Shown here: one piece after another, positions 1 to 6,314 of the stretch
How the letters are laid out: every line of letters starts with the position of its first letter
Position numbering within the stretch: the first letter of the stretch is position 1
Assembly (NCBI GenBank): GCA_034437455.1
Contig: DAOTUB010000016.1
Coordinates: 1 to 8,155 of the forward strand
DNA: 8,155 nucleotides
Reading direction: 5' to 3'
From: DAOTUB01 sp034437455
Lineage (GTDB): Bacteria > Chloroflexota > Anaerolineae > B4-G1
Made by a program: the position numbers and the translations under genes
The notes under the pieces: model-generated
Told to the model about the DNA's origin: nothing
What the model saw: the letters and a program-made list of their open reading frames with translations, nothing else
Database searches by the model: none

Positions 1-1
1 C

Positions 2-1450
2 ACTGAACAAGGCTCGAATGTTTGGGCTGATGGCGAGCCATCCTCTTATCCCCTAGATTGGAAATCCCTTCTTTCGGTGAATGGCGGAGGCTACGAACTG
101 TACAGTCGCGGCGCACTACAGGAGATGAACATCGTGACCCGTCGCGAGGATAGCCCTCACGATGATCTAACCAAGACCTTGGGACTCGAACTCGCCGACG
201 CTTACGCTGCATCTGTCGCAGAGACGGAGTACGTTCGTCATTACCTCGACGCGACCCGGTTGCGTAAGGCCGATATCGCGAACTTTGCCCAGTACGGTTG
301 CCTCTGCCAGTTGCCAAAACACGATGAGGAACGTCGGCGTTTGATCGAAACATTCTTTCGATTCGACACGCCTGACATCTATGCAGTCAAGCGCTTGGCT
401 TCGCTTTGTTTCTTTCTGGATATTGTAGAACAATCACAGGGATGGTACTTGAGCCAGTATCCATTCCGGGCTACGCTCTACTTTTGGAGTTTCGGCGATC
501 ACCATGCCTACGTTCCAGAGGGTAACTTTCCAACCCCCGCCCAGCGATGGCGGATATTCCAATTGAGGCAATACTTTGTCTTTGCCGTCGAGGCCTTCTG
601 GAGCTTGTTCCTACATCGGGTGGAGATCGAGGCTCTCAGCGGAGAGGAATATCTGGCCTGGCTGTTGGGTGAACTCGATCTGGCCAAGCTCGCAGAGGAT
701 TTCAAGCTGGACTTGCCTACTACTGATGCGCATGAACTGACACTCCAAGAGCTGTACACTGCTGTGCGAGATGCCTTGCCGCCAGAAGCCCTGGAGCCAG
801 GACCAGAAGCTCGCCGAACTAGACTCAATGAAGATTGGCTGAGAGGGCACATCCGAAAGGAACGGTCCGGCCTGAATGTGCAGGTCCACGCTGGGTATGC
901 TCTCATGATGCTGAGCCTGATCTACTGGCGCTGCCAACCTTGGCGCGACGGGCCAGGATGGGTCTATGCTTCCGATCAATACGCGGCAGGGCGGATGCCG
1001 ATCGAGGGGTATTTGCGACACATAGAACGGGCTTTTGAAGAAAACTGGTCTCTTGCGCGCTGGCTGGGTTGGTTCCACCATCGCTACCTCTGGCTGCAGC
1101 ACCGGCGGGTCACACTTGAGAAAATGATCTCTCGCAATAGGGAGACAGCCAAGTTTGAACTCGTGAATGAGGAGCCACCCGACAGTGGCAGCAGCGTTGA
1201 TCAACCTTCTGAACCTCGCTACCGGGGCGTGGGTACCGACAAACCAAAGATGAACGCTCCTCGCTTTCCCAGCGCCCTGGCTATTATGACAGACCTGGAT
1301 TTGATCGAGCCCATAGAAAACAAAGGCTACCGATTGCGTCCAGATGGTAAGGCCATTCTAGAACGCTTCCGTGCATATACCGTTTGTGAGTGGATGGAGC
1401 CCGCAACCGATGAAACTACTGACGGCGCTGAAGAGACTGCCAGCGGATAA
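2..1450 (+). CDS. Partial unrecognised protein (3' part, 482 aa visible) with C-terminal winged-helix-like segment, partner of PLD protein
   Basis: I do not recognise this family. The reading frame is open from base 2 without a stop, and the first available start (GTG at 77) has no Shine-Dalgarno sequence in front of it, so the gene most likely begins left of the window. The visible protein is rich in Trp, Tyr and Phe and looks largely alpha-helical and soluble; I see no signal peptide or convincing membrane span. A low-complexity Pro/Ser/Glu linker lies near visible residues 382-410. It is followed at about 417-457 by a compact segment (starting MNAPRFPSALAIM, with a GYRLRPDGKAILERF wing-like end) that reads like a winged helix-turn-helix and suggests DNA binding or protein-protein contact. 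The end overlaps the start of the next gene by 41 nt, so the two are probably translationally coupled and act together. A role in DNA processing or defence is inferred from the PLD neighbour, not from this sequence. Confidence 0.8.
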   Translation, partial: TEQGSNVWADGEPSSYPLDWKSLLSVNGGGYELYSRGALQEMNIVTRREDSPHDDLTKTLGLELADAYAASVAETEYVRHYLDATRLRKADIANFAQYGCLCQLPKHDEERRRLIETFFRFDTPDIYAVKRLASLCFFLDIVEQSQGWYLSQYPFRATLYFWSFGDHHAYVPEGNFPTPAQRWRIFQLRQYFVFAVEAFWSLFLHRVEIEALSGEEYLAWLLGELDLAKLAEDFKLDLPTTDAHELTLQELYTAVRDALPPEALEPGPEARRTRLNEDWLRGHIRKERSGLNVQVHAGYALMMLSLIYWRCQPWRDGPGWVYASDQYAAGRMPIEGYLRHIERAFEENWSLARWLGWFHHRYLWLQHRRVTLEKMISRNRETAKFELVNEEPPDSGSSVDQPSEPRYRGVGTDKPKMNAPRFPSALAIMTDLDLIEPIENKGYRLRPDGKAILERFRAYTVCEWMEPATDETTDGAEETASG

Positions 1451-4190
1451 CTGCGTCATCCTGACCTACAACGCCGACCTGCCTTTCTTCGAATACATGG
1501 TCTTTGAGCCGCTTTATGGAGCAGGCTGCCGTAACACGTTGGTCATATGTGATCCTGGTCAGTATGAGACTGCTTTGCAGGACACGCCACTACTTCGCTA
1601 CGCTGGCCAGCGATATAGGCTATTGCCTGGACGCACGTCACCGACTGGCGCGTTTCATCCCAAGCTCATACTACTGACCTCCACCAAAGGAGGCCGACTC
1701 TTTATAGCGAGCAGCAATCTCACTCGATCAGGCTACACCCGTAACTGGGAGGTCGCCACCCTGTTTGAATACAACGCCAGGAACCCGGACCCGGTGGTTT
1801 GGTCCGCCTTCCGCTGGGCATTTGATGCACTGATGCGAATTGTCGAGACATCTGATGTTGACGGGATAGGAAGCCAATGCCTGGATAGGCTCTATGGGAC
1901 GACGCCCTGGCTGCGTCAGGATAGTCCATTGCCAGCTGCAGCGCCGATTTGGCCGCTACATAATCTGGATGAGCCTCTGTTGGAGCAAGTGCTTGCTCGC
2001 TACCACGAGAGTGATGATAGCCGTGTCGAGGACATTGTTGTCATCAGCCCCTTCTTTGATGCTTATGCTCGCGCGATCGACAGATTGCTCTCCGAGTGTG
2101 GCCCTCAACGCTTGAGCCTCTTCACGCAAGCCGACAACCACGGGATGAATCCCCGTGCTTTGAAATCAGTTCTCGACCTTCATCACTTTGAAACCCACCT
2201 GAGCAAACTCGATCTAGAAAGTCGTTGGCTGCACGCCAAAGTCCTGCTGATCCGCACTCAGCGCGGGGTCTGGTTAGCCAGCGGGAGTGCAAACCTGAGC
2301 GCTCCGGCCTGGCTATACCGGGCTGAGAGAGGCAATACCGAGATGATAACACTGCGCTTTGCGAGTGATCCGGCACGCTTTGACCTCTGGATGGACGAGT
2401 TAACCACGAGCGCTAGGCCGTTGGGCATAGATTGGGATGAAGAACCATCCGAGACCCAACCCAATCCGCCGAAGGTTGTGCCATCCATAGCTCTGTCGTC
2501 GGCAACGCTGAAGCAAGACATCCTGGTCTTACAGCTTGCTGATAGCTTGCCCGATGATGCCATTCTGACAGTCCGCTTTCTGGGCGATGAGCCGAGACAA
2601 ATCGTTTACGAGCAATGGCGCCAGGATACCGACTTTGTGTTAAAACTGCGTCTAGTTCCCCAGTTCTTGCCGTACTTGGAAAGCCCTGTGCTAGTCACCC
2701 TTAATGCTAACTTATCGCAGGATAGACTGAAGTCAAACTCGATTCTTCTGCACAATCTGGAATCGCTCCATCGCTTCTCCCGACCGGTACAACGGCGTGA
2801 TCGTCCTCATATACCTGAGGGCATAGCTCCCGACAGCTACGAGCATTGCGCTCAACTGCTGGAAATGCTCCACGAGCTTCTCGTTACCAACAGCAAGCAA
2901 TTGCGCAAGCATAGGGGGCGCATTACAAAGCTAACCAAGAAAGATCAACAGGAACAGCAGATGATTTTAGAGGAGGAGGATTACGATCCAGACGAGCACT
3001 TTGTTGATGAGCAGGTCCGACTGGCGACCACGCAGAGCGGCGCCGAACTCTATGCCGATTTCTATGATCGTTTGACCTACGAAGAATTGCTGCGCGCTGC
3101 TCTCGCAGCAGTCTACCATCCCCAACCAACAACGGGCGATATATCAGACACTCCTTATACCCCTCCCCCAGGACCGAAAAAGAGTCCAGACCTCACCACT
3201 GAGGAAGTGCAGGCGAAAATACTTGCCAGAATTAAGCAAGGCTTCAAGCGGCTTGTGGGTAACTTCGTGCAAGGTGTGAATGATGCTGATTACCTGAATC
3301 AAGTTCCACCTCGTTACTTGCTTGAGATCTTTGTGATTATCTCAGCTTACCTCCGAGTTGTACGGCGAGACAGCATGCTGGACGATGGTACCTTTTTGAA
3401 CCTTTCTCTTTCTCTACTGATGACATTATGGGGGGAACCCGGCAAGCCTGGCGCTTGGCAAGCGCTACGCTCTCGTTTGAGTGATGATGAATTGAAGCGA
3501 GAGAAAACACGTCTCGTGTTTACAGAGCAGGCCTGGCTGCACGCCTATGTCTTAGCCGAAGCGTTAATCGAGTCCGACGATCGACGGATCTACGATCTCG
3601 CTGCGTGGATGAGGCGGTTTAGCGATGCCCTTGACCTGCCAGATGTGCTAGAATCACTACCTGACTCGGCCCACAAACGTATGTGGCGGGGCAGTTTCCC
3701 TTCCAATGCAAAAATACAACCAGCCTCGATGACCGTAGATTGGCTACGCGAGATCAGTCAGTGGTATGATGAAATGTCATTGGTAAAAGAAATCCGCGCT
3801 TGGCCCGGCTCCCGCGTGCGGATATTGGCTGGCAAAATCGCTAGTGAGGAAAAGGTGCCCAAGCTAGAGGTGACACTTGCTCTCTCACAAAAAGATATTG
3901 ACCGATGTCTACGTGCCTTCGCGCTATTCCTTGCCTGGCCTCAGTCCAAGCCCTTTGCTTGGGCGTGTTTTAGCAACGCTAATCCCCTGGAAAACCGAGA
4001 TGATCTGAAGAGCGTGAGATTCTTCTATCGCAGCGACGAGAAATGTTTGACATTTGCCGTGGAGCGAGCGTCAGGAAACTTTCACCCAGATTGGAATGTA
4101 GACTGCATCACTGTTGAGGATCTGTGCAGAGTACACTCTGTGGACGAATTGCATGGCCTTGAATCAGCCAAGGTGATTGTTCACGCTTAG
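1410..4190 (+). CDS. Large phospholipase D-like (double HKD) protein, probable nuclease component
   Basis: About 926 aa. Two HKD-type half sites are visible. The first is H83-x-K85 in FHPKLILL, followed by S101-S-N103 and E114. The second is H275-x-K277 in LHAKVLLI, followed by S291-G-S-A-N295 and E311. Two such motifs form one PLD active site, which in this superfamily cuts phosphodiester bonds (lipids or nucleic acid). There is no signal peptide, so a cytoplasmic nuclease is more likely than a lipase. After about residue 350 come a beta-rich stretch, an acidic segment near 520-535, a Pro-rich linker near 569-597, and a helical C-terminal third I cannot assign. I chose ATG 1410 over GTG 1371 because GGATGGAG sits upstream at a usable distance and the fold begins right after it. 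It overlaps the upstream gene by 41 nt, indicating coupled expression. It is much longer than DISARM DrmC, so I do not assign it to that system. The exact target is unknown. Confidence 0.85.
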   Translation: MKLLTALKRLPADNCVILTYNADLPFFEYMVFEPLYGAGCRNTLVICDPGQYETALQDTPLLRYAGQRYRLLPGRTSPTGAFHPKLILLTSTKGGRLFIASSNLTRSGYTRNWEVATLFEYNARNPDPVVWSAFRWAFDALMRIVETSDVDGIGSQCLDRLYGTTPWLRQDSPLPAAAPIWPLHNLDEPLLEQVLARYHESDDSRVEDIVVISPFFDAYARAIDRLLSECGPQRLSLFTQADNHGMNPRALKSVLDLHHFETHLSKLDLESRWLHAKVLLIRTQRGVWLASGSANLSAPAWLYRAERGNTEMITLRFASDPARFDLWMDELTTSARPLGIDWDEEPSETQPNPPKVVPSIALSSATLKQDILVLQLADSLPDDAILTVRFLGDEPRQIVYEQWRQDTDFVLKLRLVPQFLPYLESPVLVTLNANLSQDRLKSNSILLHNLESLHRFSRPVQRRDRPHIPEGIAPDSYEHCAQLLEMLHELLVTNSKQLRKHRGRITKLTKKDQQEQQMILEEEDYDPDEHFVDEQVRLATTQSGAELYADFYDRLTYEELLRAALAAVYHPQPTTGDISDTPYTPPPGPKKSPDLTTEEVQAKILARIKQGFKRLVGNFVQGVNDADYLNQVPPRYLLEIFVIISAYLRVVRRDSMLDDGTFLNLSLSLLMTLWGEPGKPGAWQALRSRLSDDELKREKTRLVFTEQAWLHAYVLAEALIESDDRRIYDLAAWMRRFSDALDLPDVLESLPDSAHKRMWRGSFPSNAKIQPASMTVDWLREISQWYDEMSLVKEIRAWPGSRVRILAGKIASEEKVPKLEVTLALSQKDIDRCLRAFALFLAWPQSKPFAWACFSNANPLENRDDLKSVRFFYRSDEKCLTFAVERASGNFHPDWNVDCITVEDLCRVHSVDELHGLESAKVIVHA

Positions 4191-4345
4191 CTACTAGACC
4201 AGCACCGATTTAGGACGGCAACCTTGTCAACTGGGATAAGTTTGACTTGTGCAAGCAGGGGAAGATTTTGTCAGTTGAAGACAGGATCACCTGTTTACCG
4301 AACATCTTTGAAAGAATCTCATAGTAGGAAGGAGATGCTCAGATC
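4191..4345. other. Intergenic region before the glycosylase gene
   Basis: The 155-nt gap separates the PLD operon from the glycosylase gene. I see a 7-bp inverted repeat (TCAACTG at 4227-4233, CAGTTGA at 4272-4278) and a 5-bp hairpin (ACAGG-atca-CCTGT, 4281-4294). Neither is a clear terminator because no T-run follows. Sequences like TTGTCA and TTGACT occur, but without a good -10 at proper spacing, so I call no promoter. The GGAAGGAG at 4327-4334 is the probable ribosome binding site for the GTG at 4346. Confidence 0.4.
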
Positions 4346-5032
4346 GTGTTTGTCCTACCAGATTTACTCCAACTCGACCTGAAAGTTGTCTTCTGTGGCA
4401 CTGCTGCGGGAACCCAGTCCGCCCAAGCTGGTGCCTATTACGCCGGTCACGGGAACCGTTTCTGGGATACACTGTTTGAAATCGGCCTGACGCCGTACAA
4501 ATTGGAACCGCACGAGTTTCGATCTCTGCTGGCCTACGACGTTGGCCTTACAGACCTGGTCAAGATCAACTGTGGCTCCGACGACGCTCTACGCGCGATA
4601 GACTTTGATATTGAGGGGCTTCGAGCCAAGATTGAATGTTTCGCGCCCCAGGTCTTGGCTTTCAATGGCAAAAGAGCGGCGAGAGAGTTCCTGGGTCGCC
4701 CTGTGGAATACGGCCAGCAGCCCGAGTGCTTAGGGATGACCACGCTGTTTGTGCTCCCCTCGACCTCTGGGGCCGCGCGGCGATGGTGGGATGTATCGCA
4801 TTGGGAGCAACTTGCCAGACGGGTATCCAAGTCGACCGATGAGGGGGGGCAGGCCATATACCGTCTACATCCTATCCTGTGCCGACGGGGCCTTCTACAC
4901 TGGGATGACCTGCGATTTGGACCGTCGCTTGGCGGAGCACCGGGCGGGTCGGGGCTCCAAGTGGGTCGCCCAACGGCTGCCGGTGGAGGCGGCTTTCACC
5001 CTGGACGGCCTCGGTTGGGGCGAGGCCCGTGA
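4346..5032 (+). CDS. Mug/TDG-like mismatch-specific DNA glycosylase, motif 1 without Asn; reading frame overruns into next gene
   Basis: Residues 1-160 match the uracil-DNA glycosylase superfamily, Mug/TDG branch, which removes mismatched uracil or thymine bases in base-excision repair. The protein opens with PDLLQLDLKVVFCG. Motif 1 is GTAAG (18-22) where E. coli Mug has GINPG, so the catalytic Asn is replaced by Ala20. Then come YY (31-32), GNRFW (36-40), GLTDLVK (67-73) and motif 2, VLPSTSGAA (136-144), where Mug has NPSGLS. I recall many bacterial 'mismatch-specific glycosylases' with GTAAG and STSGAA, so this is probably a subfamily trait and not decay. Start GTG 4346 has GGAAGGAG upstream (11-nt spacing); a TAG at 4325 rules out a longer start. 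E. coli Mug is about 168 aa, but this frame runs to 228. Residues after about 166 are Gly/Pro/Arg-rich and lie out of frame over a GIY-YIG domain, so the tail is probably an artefact of a frameshift or lost stop near the G-run at 4843-4849. Confidence 0.8.
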   Translation: MFVLPDLLQLDLKVVFCGTAAGTQSAQAGAYYAGHGNRFWDTLFEIGLTPYKLEPHEFRSLLAYDVGLTDLVKINCGSDDALRAIDFDIEGLRAKIECFAPQVLAFNGKRAAREFLGRPVEYGQQPECLGMTTLFVLPSTSGAARRWWDVSHWEQLARRVSKSTDEGGQAIYRLHPILCRRGLLHWDDLRFGPSLGGAPGGSGLQVGRPTAAGGGGFHPGRPRLGRGP

Positions 5033-5063
5033 GGTGGAACGGTACATCAAGAGCTGGTCGTGA
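4839..5063 (+). CDS. GIY-YIG domain protein (YhbQ/UPF0213-like), C-terminally cut by in-frame TGA
   Basis: The 74-aa product is a compact GIY-YIG nuclease domain of the small YhbQ type, a family thought to cut DNA, with uncertain cell roles. Visible landmarks are VYI (9-11) and YTG (20-22) for the two name motifs, DLDRRLAEH (26-34) with the conserved Arg and His, and AREVERYIK (63-71) with the candidate metal-binding Glu67. Start ATG 4839 has no Shine-Dalgarno sequence and lies inside the glycosylase frame, offset by one base. Deleting one G from the run of seven at 4843-4849 would fuse the two proteins in frame. The TGA at 5061 cuts off the last helices normally found after this point. The frame continues in family-like sequence to 5156, so a nonsense mutation of an Arg CGA codon or a sequencing error is likely. 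The active-site residues all precede the stop, so a residual product may still fold. Confidence 0.7.
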   Translation: MRGGRPYTVYILSCADGAFYTGMTCDLDRRLAEHRAGRGSKWVAQRLPVEAAFTLDGLGWGEAREVERYIKSWS

Positions 5064-5156
5064 GCGCGGAAGCAGGCGCTGATTGAGTGGGATGAACGGG
5101 CGCTGTCCCTGGTCGAGAATAGAATGACGGGAATGTTGGGAGCGAGCAAACAATGA
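5064..5156 (+). pseudogene. In-frame C-terminal continuation of the GIY-YIG gene beyond the TGA
   Basis: After TGA 5061-5063 the same frame reads ARKQALIEWDERALSLVE and onward to a TGA at 5154-5156. This aligns in character and position with the C-terminal helix of small GIY-YIG proteins (E. coli YhbQ has KRQKERLV at the equivalent place). It is therefore probably the lost end of the same gene and not a separate gene; the intact protein would be about 105 aa. Confidence 0.6.
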
Positions 5157-5222
5157 GAGAATCAACCGTAGAGGGCGAGATCGTCACCGACGGGCCAACC
5201 AAGCCCAGTGTCCAGTTTGTAG

Positions 5223-5543
5223 CTCAACAGTGCAGTCCGCTGCTTCACGTGGGGCGCGCTGTTCGTCGTGTGGACCCCATTTGCCTGGTGGGCGACCCTG
5301 GGGGCGTTGCTCGTCTCGGCAGCCGCTTACTGGGCGGCGCTCCAGGCGACTGGCGCGTACGGCGATCTCTTGCGCTCGGTCTTCGATCTGCACCGCTTCG
5401 CGCTCTACGAACAGGCCCACTGGCCTCTCCCGCCGGCGCCCGCCGGCGAGGAGACCCACGGCGAGGCGTTCAGCGCTTATCTGTTCCGGGGCGCGGTCAG
5501 CGGCGACGTGCGCTTCACCCATAACGGTGAGGAACAGGACTGA
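5223..5543 (+). pseudogene. C-terminal remnant of a membrane protein
   Basis: Frame 3 from 5223, just after an in-frame TAG at 5220, to TGA 5541-5543 encodes about 106 aa. A hydrophobic stretch with two likely membrane spans (WGALFVVWTPFAWW, then LGALLVSAAAYWAAL) is followed by a soluble tail containing YGDLLRSVFDLHRFALYEQA and PLPPAPAGEE. The hydrophobic part plus a 'YG..LRS.FDL.RF.LYE' tail resembles, from memory, the C-terminal end of roughly 300-aa membrane proteins of unknown function. Only GTG codons are available as starts, none with a Shine-Dalgarno sequence, and two stops (5169 and 5220) block the frame upstream. The N-terminal part of the original gene is therefore missing. Function is unknown. 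Confidence 0.5.
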
Positions 5544-5660
5544 TTTCCCTCTCGTCTTCCTGCTTTGCATATCGGCGGCAGGATAGGTGAGCGCTCTGGG
5601 CAAAGATGACAAAGCCCATCGCGAAAAAAATTTTCTCTAATAGAAAAGTCGAGACCCCTT
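5544..5660. other. Gene-free stretch, AT-rich at its end
   Basis: I see no gene here. The end is AT-rich: seven A then four T at 5624-5634, with a small hairpin TTTTCT-ctaat-AGAAAA at 5631-5647. A weak TGGGC/GCCCA pair lies at 5597-5618. None of these makes a convincing rho-independent terminator on the + strand. The AT-rich tract directly precedes the GTAGTAAC repeat cluster. Confidence 0.4.
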
Positions 5661-5777
5661 GTAGTAACCTAGTAACATCAGTAACCAGGTAGTAATAGAG
5701 TAGTAACATTGAAAAGCATTTGTAAGGAGGCCTTCATCCCAAGAGGGAAAGAGGTCTTGAAGTTACGAGGTTACTAC
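5661..5777. repeat. Cluster of GTAGTAAC-type short repeats
   Basis: AGTAAC occurs at 5663-5668, 5671-5676, 5680-5685 and 5702-5707, and the variant AGTAAT at 5691-5696, with start-to-start steps of 8, 9, 11 and 11 nt. The longer form GTAGTAAC is exact at 5661-5668 and 5700-5707, one base off at 5689-5696, and present as its inverse GTTACTAC at 5770-5777. Both the last direct copy and the inverted copy are followed by the overlapping word ACATTG. The cluster follows an AT-rich tract. It could be a cooperative operator, plasmid-type iterons, or the end of a degraded mobile element; the sequence alone does not decide. Confidence 0.5.
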
Positions 5778-5957
5778 ATTGTGATGGGCCAGCCGATCGA
5801 TCATAGCGGCCGCTACCACTACATCGCCGCCAAAGATTTCGCCTCAGCCACTGAAGGCTCGGTTGGAGGTGCGGATCATGCTGCCTTGGGTGTAGCGATC
5901 ACTTACACCTGGAAGAACAGGTTAGCCGCTGGCCGACCACTTCCCCCTGTGGGTTGA
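5709..5957 (+). CDS. Doubtful small ORF (82 aa from TTG 5709; 57 aa from ATG 5784)
   Basis: I do not recognise this product. The TTG start overlaps the repeat cluster and has no Shine-Dalgarno sequence; a strong AAGGAGG at 5724-5730 has no start codon at the right distance. An internal GTG/ATG pair at 5781/5784 would give about 57 aa containing RYHYIAAKDFASA and TYTWKNRLAAGRPL. At its 3' end the next frame over reads like the end of an endonuclease/exonuclease/phosphatase protein, so this ORF may be the frameshifted upstream piece of that broken gene and not a functional CDS. Confidence 0.2.
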   Translation: MKSICKEAFIPRGKEVLKLRGYYIVMGQPIDHSGRYHYIAAKDFASATEGSVGGADHAALGVAITYTWKNRLAAGRPLPPVG

Positions 5958-5997
5958 ATTCATCATCGACCACAGCGCCGAGCAAATGGCCGTCACC
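5926..5997 (+). pseudogene. Possible C-terminal remnant of an endonuclease/exonuclease/phosphatase (EEP) protein
   Basis: In frame 1, following a TAG at 5923, the sequence reads PLADHFPLWVEFIIDHSAEQ. EEP-superfamily proteins end with a catalytic SDHxP motif followed by a beta strand, commonly 'SDHLPLWVEL'. The match of DHFPLWVEF to this ending is good but short. No upstream EEP motifs (such as GDFN) are visible in any + frame of the window, so at most the end of the gene survives, probably after a frameshift relative to 5709-5957. No proper stop follows: the frame stays open into the zinc-ribbon gene. Confidence 0.35.
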
Positions 5998-6034
5998 CTC
6001 GGCCTCCCCCGCCCCTCTATCCCGTCACCACCGT

Positions 6035-6063
6035 TTGCCCGTCTCCGCCTGTCATGCTACAAT
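6035..6063 (+). promoter_or_regulatory. Sigma-70-type promoter with extended -10
   Basis: TTGCCC at 6035-6040 (4 of 6 to TTGACA) and TACAAT at 6058-6063 (5 of 6 to TATAAT) are separated by exactly 17 nt. TG at 6055-6056, one base before the -10, gives an extended -10. Transcription would start near 6070, leaving a leader of about 60 nt before the zinc-ribbon start at 6130. Confidence 0.6.
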
Positions 6064-6129
6064 AAAATCCTCACGCTTCATCTGACCCAAGATCGTGCCA
6101 TCTGCCCTGATCGCCAAAAGGAGTTCACG

Positions 6130-6300
6130 ATGACCAACCGTCTGCGCAAGATCAAGTGCTACAAGTGTGGCCACGAGTGGCACGTCGACCTCGACAAACT
6201 GGATAAGAAAGACCTGGTGATACACAAAGGCGCCCAATCCAGGAAAAAATACAAGGTCAAATGCCCCAATTGCCACGTCCAGAACGTCTTCGAGGCATAG
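6130..6300 (+). CDS. Small zinc-ribbon protein (56 aa)
   Basis: The short basic protein has two cysteine pairs: CYKCGHEW (residues 9-16) and CPNC near residues 45-48. They are separated by a Lys/Asp-rich spacer and form a typical zinc ribbon. Such small ribbons bind nucleic acid or a partner protein; no specific function can be read off. ATG 6130 is favoured because AAAAGGAG lies at 6116-6123 with a 6-nt gap and a promoter at 6035-6063 points at it. The frame is open further upstream (ATG 5986), but that extension precedes the promoter and is not ribbon-like. The gene is followed after 14 nt by a membrane-protein gene with its own ribosome binding site, so the two probably form an operon. Confidence 0.75.
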   Translation: MTNRLRKIKCYKCGHEWHVDLDKLDKKDLVIHKGAQSRKKYKVKCPNCHVQNVFEA

Positions 6301-6314
6301 ACCCGGGAGGAAAC

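Noticed and set aside
611..1204. Minus-strand open frame (197 aa) inside the first gene
   Set aside because: Shadow of the + strand gene; no ribosome binding site or recognisable motif.
1371..1409. Longer start (GTG 1371) for the PLD protein
   Set aside because: No ribosome binding site before it, and the added 13 residues precede the first structured segment; ATG 1410 has GGATGGAG upstream.
4281..4294. ACAGG-atca-CCTGT hairpin as terminator of the PLD operon
   Set aside because: Only 5 bp of stem and no T-run after it.
5061..5063. TGA in the GIY-YIG gene as a selenocysteine codon
   Set aside because: The family has Arg or another basic residue in this region, not a redox Cys, and I see no obvious SECIS-like hairpin right after it.
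5153..5524. 123-aa + frame starting with an ATGA overlap at 5153
   Set aside because: After the first 30 residues it is Arg/Gly/Pro-rich and is the out-of-frame shadow of the membrane-protein remnant; no family recognised.
5661..5707. GTAGTAAC cluster as a CRISPR array
   Set aside because: Units are 6-8 nt with 2-5 nt gaps; there are no long repeats or unique spacers and no cas genes.
5986..6129. N-terminal extension of the zinc-ribbon protein from ATG 5986
   Set aside because: The promoter at 6035-6063 and the AAAAGGAG at 6116-6123 point to ATG 6130; the extension is not ribbon-like and partly lies upstream of the promoter.
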